Positions 31,151 to 33,595 of a stretch of DNA of 33,595 nucleotides are shown here, piece after piece. Within the stretch, counting starts at the first letter, position 1. Each line of letters starts with the position of its first letter. The stretch is from Nemertoderma westbladi. Taxonomy: Eukaryota > Xenacoelomorpha > Nemertodermatida > Nemertodermatidae. The translations under genes were made by a program, and so were the position numbers. A model generated the notes under the pieces. It saw only the letters and a program-made list of their open reading frames with translations. It was not told the origin of the DNA and did no database searches. The stretch lies in assembly GCA_032718475.1 (NCBI GenBank), contig JAUCBJ010003893.1:1-33595 (forward strand), in the 5' to 3' direction.

Positions 31151-31510
31151 GAATACGAATAAATAAATTATGTGGTAGTTAATAAATTCTCGCCATCCCG
31201 AAGGATCACATGATTCTGCTCAAATTATATTCGTGTATCATTTCTTCCTTATGCATATTAATTTATAAATTATTCGTTTGAAGGCAAATCTCACTCCGGA
31301 CTACCGGATATATTTATGTAGGTAGTTTCTCGGTTCGCTGAACACAATATATGTGGAGTACTCCGTTCTAGAGCTAATTAAACCTACTGTTGATTGAATG
31401 GAGAGAACCTGCGAGAGTGCATCTGCACACCCCAGCGGGGGACTGTTTGTTTGGGTCCTTATTTAATACTATTTTGTATACTTTGTGGGTTATTGCCAAA
31501 AGCGTGTTAT
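31151..31510. other. Non-coding sequence
   Basis: No gene or repeat is recognised between the 57-bp array and the left inverted-repeat arm. Confidence 0.5.
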
Positions 31511-31731
31511 ATTCAAGGTCACGTCATATTGTTGTCAAAAGGAGACATTGCTTATCTAGTTAGTAGGGGGTAGTTTTTCCTTGATTTAATCATTGATTAC
31601 TACTAATATCTTCGTGACATTTAAAGCTGTCGAATCGATTTGGTAGACATCAATTGTGCCAAAACAGGAAATTGTATATTAGTTTCAGAGATCCCCAGTT
31701 CAACTCAGACTGCCGCTAGTGAACTCTGTAA
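31511..31731 (+). repeat. Left arm of a large inverted repeat
   Basis: Nearly identical to the reverse complement of 33385-33595. The left arm has 15 extra bases (TAATATCTTCGTGAC, about 31604-31618) and lacks a 5-bp GATTT present on the right. A few single-base differences occur, such as ATTAGTTTCAG versus ATTAGGTTCAG. The inner edge is sharp at GAACTCTGTAA. The arm may begin further left, since the right arm reaches the window end. Confidence 0.93.
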
Positions 31732-32151
31732 ATTAAACGTCCTCCAATTTTTGTTTCTCATTGATTCGTTCAAGCTGACAATTTCCATATTTTACTATAT
31801 CAAAGGTTTCGCCTTTTGAATGGCTTCTGATCTGCATACAGTTCCCCAGTCTACCGCTCGACTGCAAAATGGCTGAAATTGAAACACCCCATTTCCATCC
31901 CTAGGCCTACTCCTATGGTGTCTGATTTGAGCCAAAATACCTTAGAATTACAAATGTTTACCTTACATTTTTCATTAGCTTATATTTATAAGATAAAATA
32001 TCTTACTTTAAAGTATTTGTAGTTAACTTTAGCAATGCTTAAAAGTAAGTTATTATATAGAAGTTATGTTACATCATCCCTAAAGTAAGCTATGTTTTTG
32101 TATTTTGCATGAAGATGGTATTTTATTACATTTGAATTTATACATCACTTA

Positions 32152-32291
32152 AAAGTAAGCTATAAAGTAAGCTATAAAGTAAGCTATAAAGTAAGCTATA
32201 AAGTAAGCTATAAAGTAAGCTATAAAGTAAGCTATAAAGTAAGCTATAAAGTAAGCTATAAAGTAAGCTATAAAGTAAGCTATAAAGTAAG
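32152..32291. repeat. 12-bp tandem repeat (CTATAAAGTAAG), about 11-12 copies
   Basis: The copies are perfect across the core. Degenerate forerunners, AAAAGTAAGTTAT and CTAAAGTAAGCTATG, lie upstream at about 32040-32095, hinting at local origin of the array. On the minus strand a multiple-of-three unit gives an open frame repeating SLLY, which is not a gene. Confidence 0.95.
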
Positions 32292-32296
32292 CCCCA

Positions 32297-32316
32297 CCCC
32301 CCCCCCCCCCCCCCCC
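32297..32316. repeat. Homopolymer C20
   Basis: A run of 20 C directly follows the 12-bp array, preceded by CCCCA and followed by ACCACGCTGCG. Confidence 0.9.
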
Positions 32317-32813
32317 ACCACGCTGCGCTCATTCTGTACAAAAATACACTCGGGGTCATAACGCAATGATGTATAAATACTTTAAATTAGTGAGAATAAG
32401 TCATTGAGAAATTAGAGAAATGGTAAGGATGGGGGCTGTTAGTGCCTAACGAACCTTTCAAATCCACTGGCTGTGCGTAGATTTACCGGTTGGCACCTCT
32501 GTACCAGTAGGCTCTCATAATGTTTAACCCTGGCTGAAATGGTCCGGGAAACGGCTGAAATTAATGCTGGTCCGGGTTATTTTTACTACGTAATTGGCCC
32601 GGGGGTGAGGGAGGGGTCATTTTAGAAATCTTTTAAATCTTTGCTAAAAAAATTTCAATTTTAAAGGTATTAGGGTTGTCGACGTTGCTGATCGCGATTT
32701 AACTTGTTAAAAATAATTTCTGGCATTGCAACCGTAATTTTTGCTAAGTATTCTGGTCCCCCAGAATGAAAAGTTCAAGAATTAAAATTTTTAAACTTAA
32801 AAATGTTACCTTT
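32317..32813. other. Non-coding sequence
   Basis: No gene is seen. It contains a G-rich patch GGCCCGGGGGTGAGGGAGGG (about 32596-32616) and is otherwise AT-rich. Confidence 0.5.
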
Positions 32814-32906
32814 GGATGGGTTTCTTCCTTAGCTCTTGTATTATTCAGGCTTAATTTCGCTCTTGGGTAATTCTGGATGAGTTTTCCTCTCTCAGCTCGT
32901 TGGATT
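32814..32906. repeat. Stray degenerate monomers of the 34-bp satellite
   Basis: GGATGGGTTTCTTCCTTAGC then TCTTGTATTATTCAGG is one good monomer of the GATGGGTTTCTTCC type. A damaged stretch follows, then GGGTAATTCTGGATGAG and TTTTCCTCTCTCAGCTC. They lie about 2.85 kb beyond the end of the main array, in the same orientation, inside the loop of the inverted repeat. Confidence 0.85.
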
Positions 32907-32987
32907 TGCCATGTACTTGATAGATACTGTAATTGGACTCGTATTAATTTCCGCTTCCAACCGCCTGTAACTGCAACTGTACCTCAA

Positions 32988-33138
32988 TCATCTGGTAGGC
33001 CTACAGTCCCTATCTCATTGATATGAAAAATGAAATTGAAATAAATATTGAAATATTGAAATATGGAAATGATACCCAGTTTGAGAAATTATATTCAGAA
33101 TGAGATAGGGACTGTACTCATAGTCTGGTCATCTGGTA
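32988..33138. mobile_element. Small hairpin element with 10-bp flanking duplication
   Basis: ACAGTCCCTATCTCATT (33003-33019) is the exact inverse of AATGAGATAGGGACTGT (33099-33115), with a 79-nt AT-rich loop. TCATCTGGTA occurs on both sides (32988-32997 and 33129-33138). A short non-coding palindromic element with matching flanks fits a MITE. The flanking repeat could instead be older local duplication. Confidence 0.55.
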
Positions 33139-33384
33139 CTCATTGTTGTCAATAAACAACTTTGTAATTTCTGGCTTACTACATGCCACTCGATAAAGAC
33201 TACCCATATTCATTAACATAACGCAATACTAACAGCTATTAAAAACTCGTTTTATTTAAACTCGGAAATAAACGCTATAATATACTTAAGAAGGAGAAAT
33301 TGGGAAAAATACAAATTCTTCATATATAAAATTCCATAGTAGAATTTCGACCAAAAAGTGGTATTCTTCACATGGTCATTGGAA

Positions 33385-33595
33385 TTACAGAGTTCACTAG
33401 CGGCAGTCTGAGTTGAACTGGGGATCTCTGAACCTAATATACAATTTCCTGTTTTGGCACAATTGAAGTCTACCAAATCAAATCGATTCGACAGCTTTAA
33501 ATGTAGTAATCAATGATTAAATCAAGGAAAAACTACCCCCTACTAACTAGATAAGCAATGTCTCCTTTTGACAACAATATGACGTGACCTTGAAT
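33385..33595 (-). repeat. Right arm of a large inverted repeat, cut by the window end
   Basis: Inverted match of 31511-31731, running to the last base of the window. The two arms enclose about 1.65 kb. No transposase is seen in the loop, so the pair is either the ends of a non-autonomous element or two copies of one interspersed repeat in opposite directions. A 17-bp piece (ATTCGACAGCTTTAAAT, 33486-33502) also occurs at 4380-4396. Confidence 0.92.

Noticed and set aside
30415-31166. Three overlapping plus-strand reading frames of 230-245 codons
   Set aside because: They are translations of the 57/48-bp minisatellite in all three frames; the open frames follow from unit length and nothing else supports a gene.
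32138-32359. Minus-strand frame repeating SLLY
   Set aside because: It is a translation of the 12-bp tandem repeat and C20 tract.

Overview
This window looks like nuclear DNA of an animal. It has AT-rich non-coding sequence, several non-LTR retrotransposons, a tRNA-derived SINE, very long tandem arrays and one spliced host-gene exon. Nothing bacterial, viral or CRISPR-like was seen. The LINE types, and the frequent palindromes TAGGCCTA and TACCGGTA, suggest a marine deuterostome invertebrate such as an echinoderm. That placement is an inference and the species is unknown.

Layout: (1) 1-4250 holds LINE-A on the minus strand, with one long endonuclease plus reverse transcriptase ORF. (2) 4679-5585 is a 5'-truncated minus-strand copy of a second family, LINE-B. 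(3) 5586-11650 is non-coding, with a decayed LINE-A-like remnant (7930-8150), a tRNA-derived SINE (9861-10145) and a 45-50 bp minisatellite (10231-10770). (4) 11651-16033 is a nested structure: palindromic GAAAAAGGTGGAC units and an inner inverted repeat flank a full-length, apparently intact LINE-B (12301-15405). This copy has a candidate 11-bp target-site duplication, a possible pseudoknot in its short 5' leader, and a stop codon inside its (TAG)n 3' tail. (5) 17012-17190, minus strand, is a coding exon with the first half of an RRM closely resembling RRM1 of CELF/Bruno-like RNA-binding proteins, with plausible splice sites. (6) 17612-29969 is one tandem array of a 34-bp monomer, about 12.4 kb and about 360 copies, with variant families and higher-order duplications. 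(7) 30444-31150 is a 57/48-bp minisatellite of 13 units. (8) 31511-33595 is a large inverted repeat whose right arm runs off the window; its loop holds a 12-bp array, a C20 tract, two stray degenerate 34-bp monomers and a small hairpin element.

The only supported host gene is the CELF-like one. The simplest reading is that the sequence below 17012 is its next intron, filled with transposons, and that the 34-bp array lies in its upstream intron or 5' flank. The LINE ORFs are self-contained retrotransposition genes and do not act with the host gene. All coordinates and alignments were made by eye; repeat identities are from sampled blocks, not computed.
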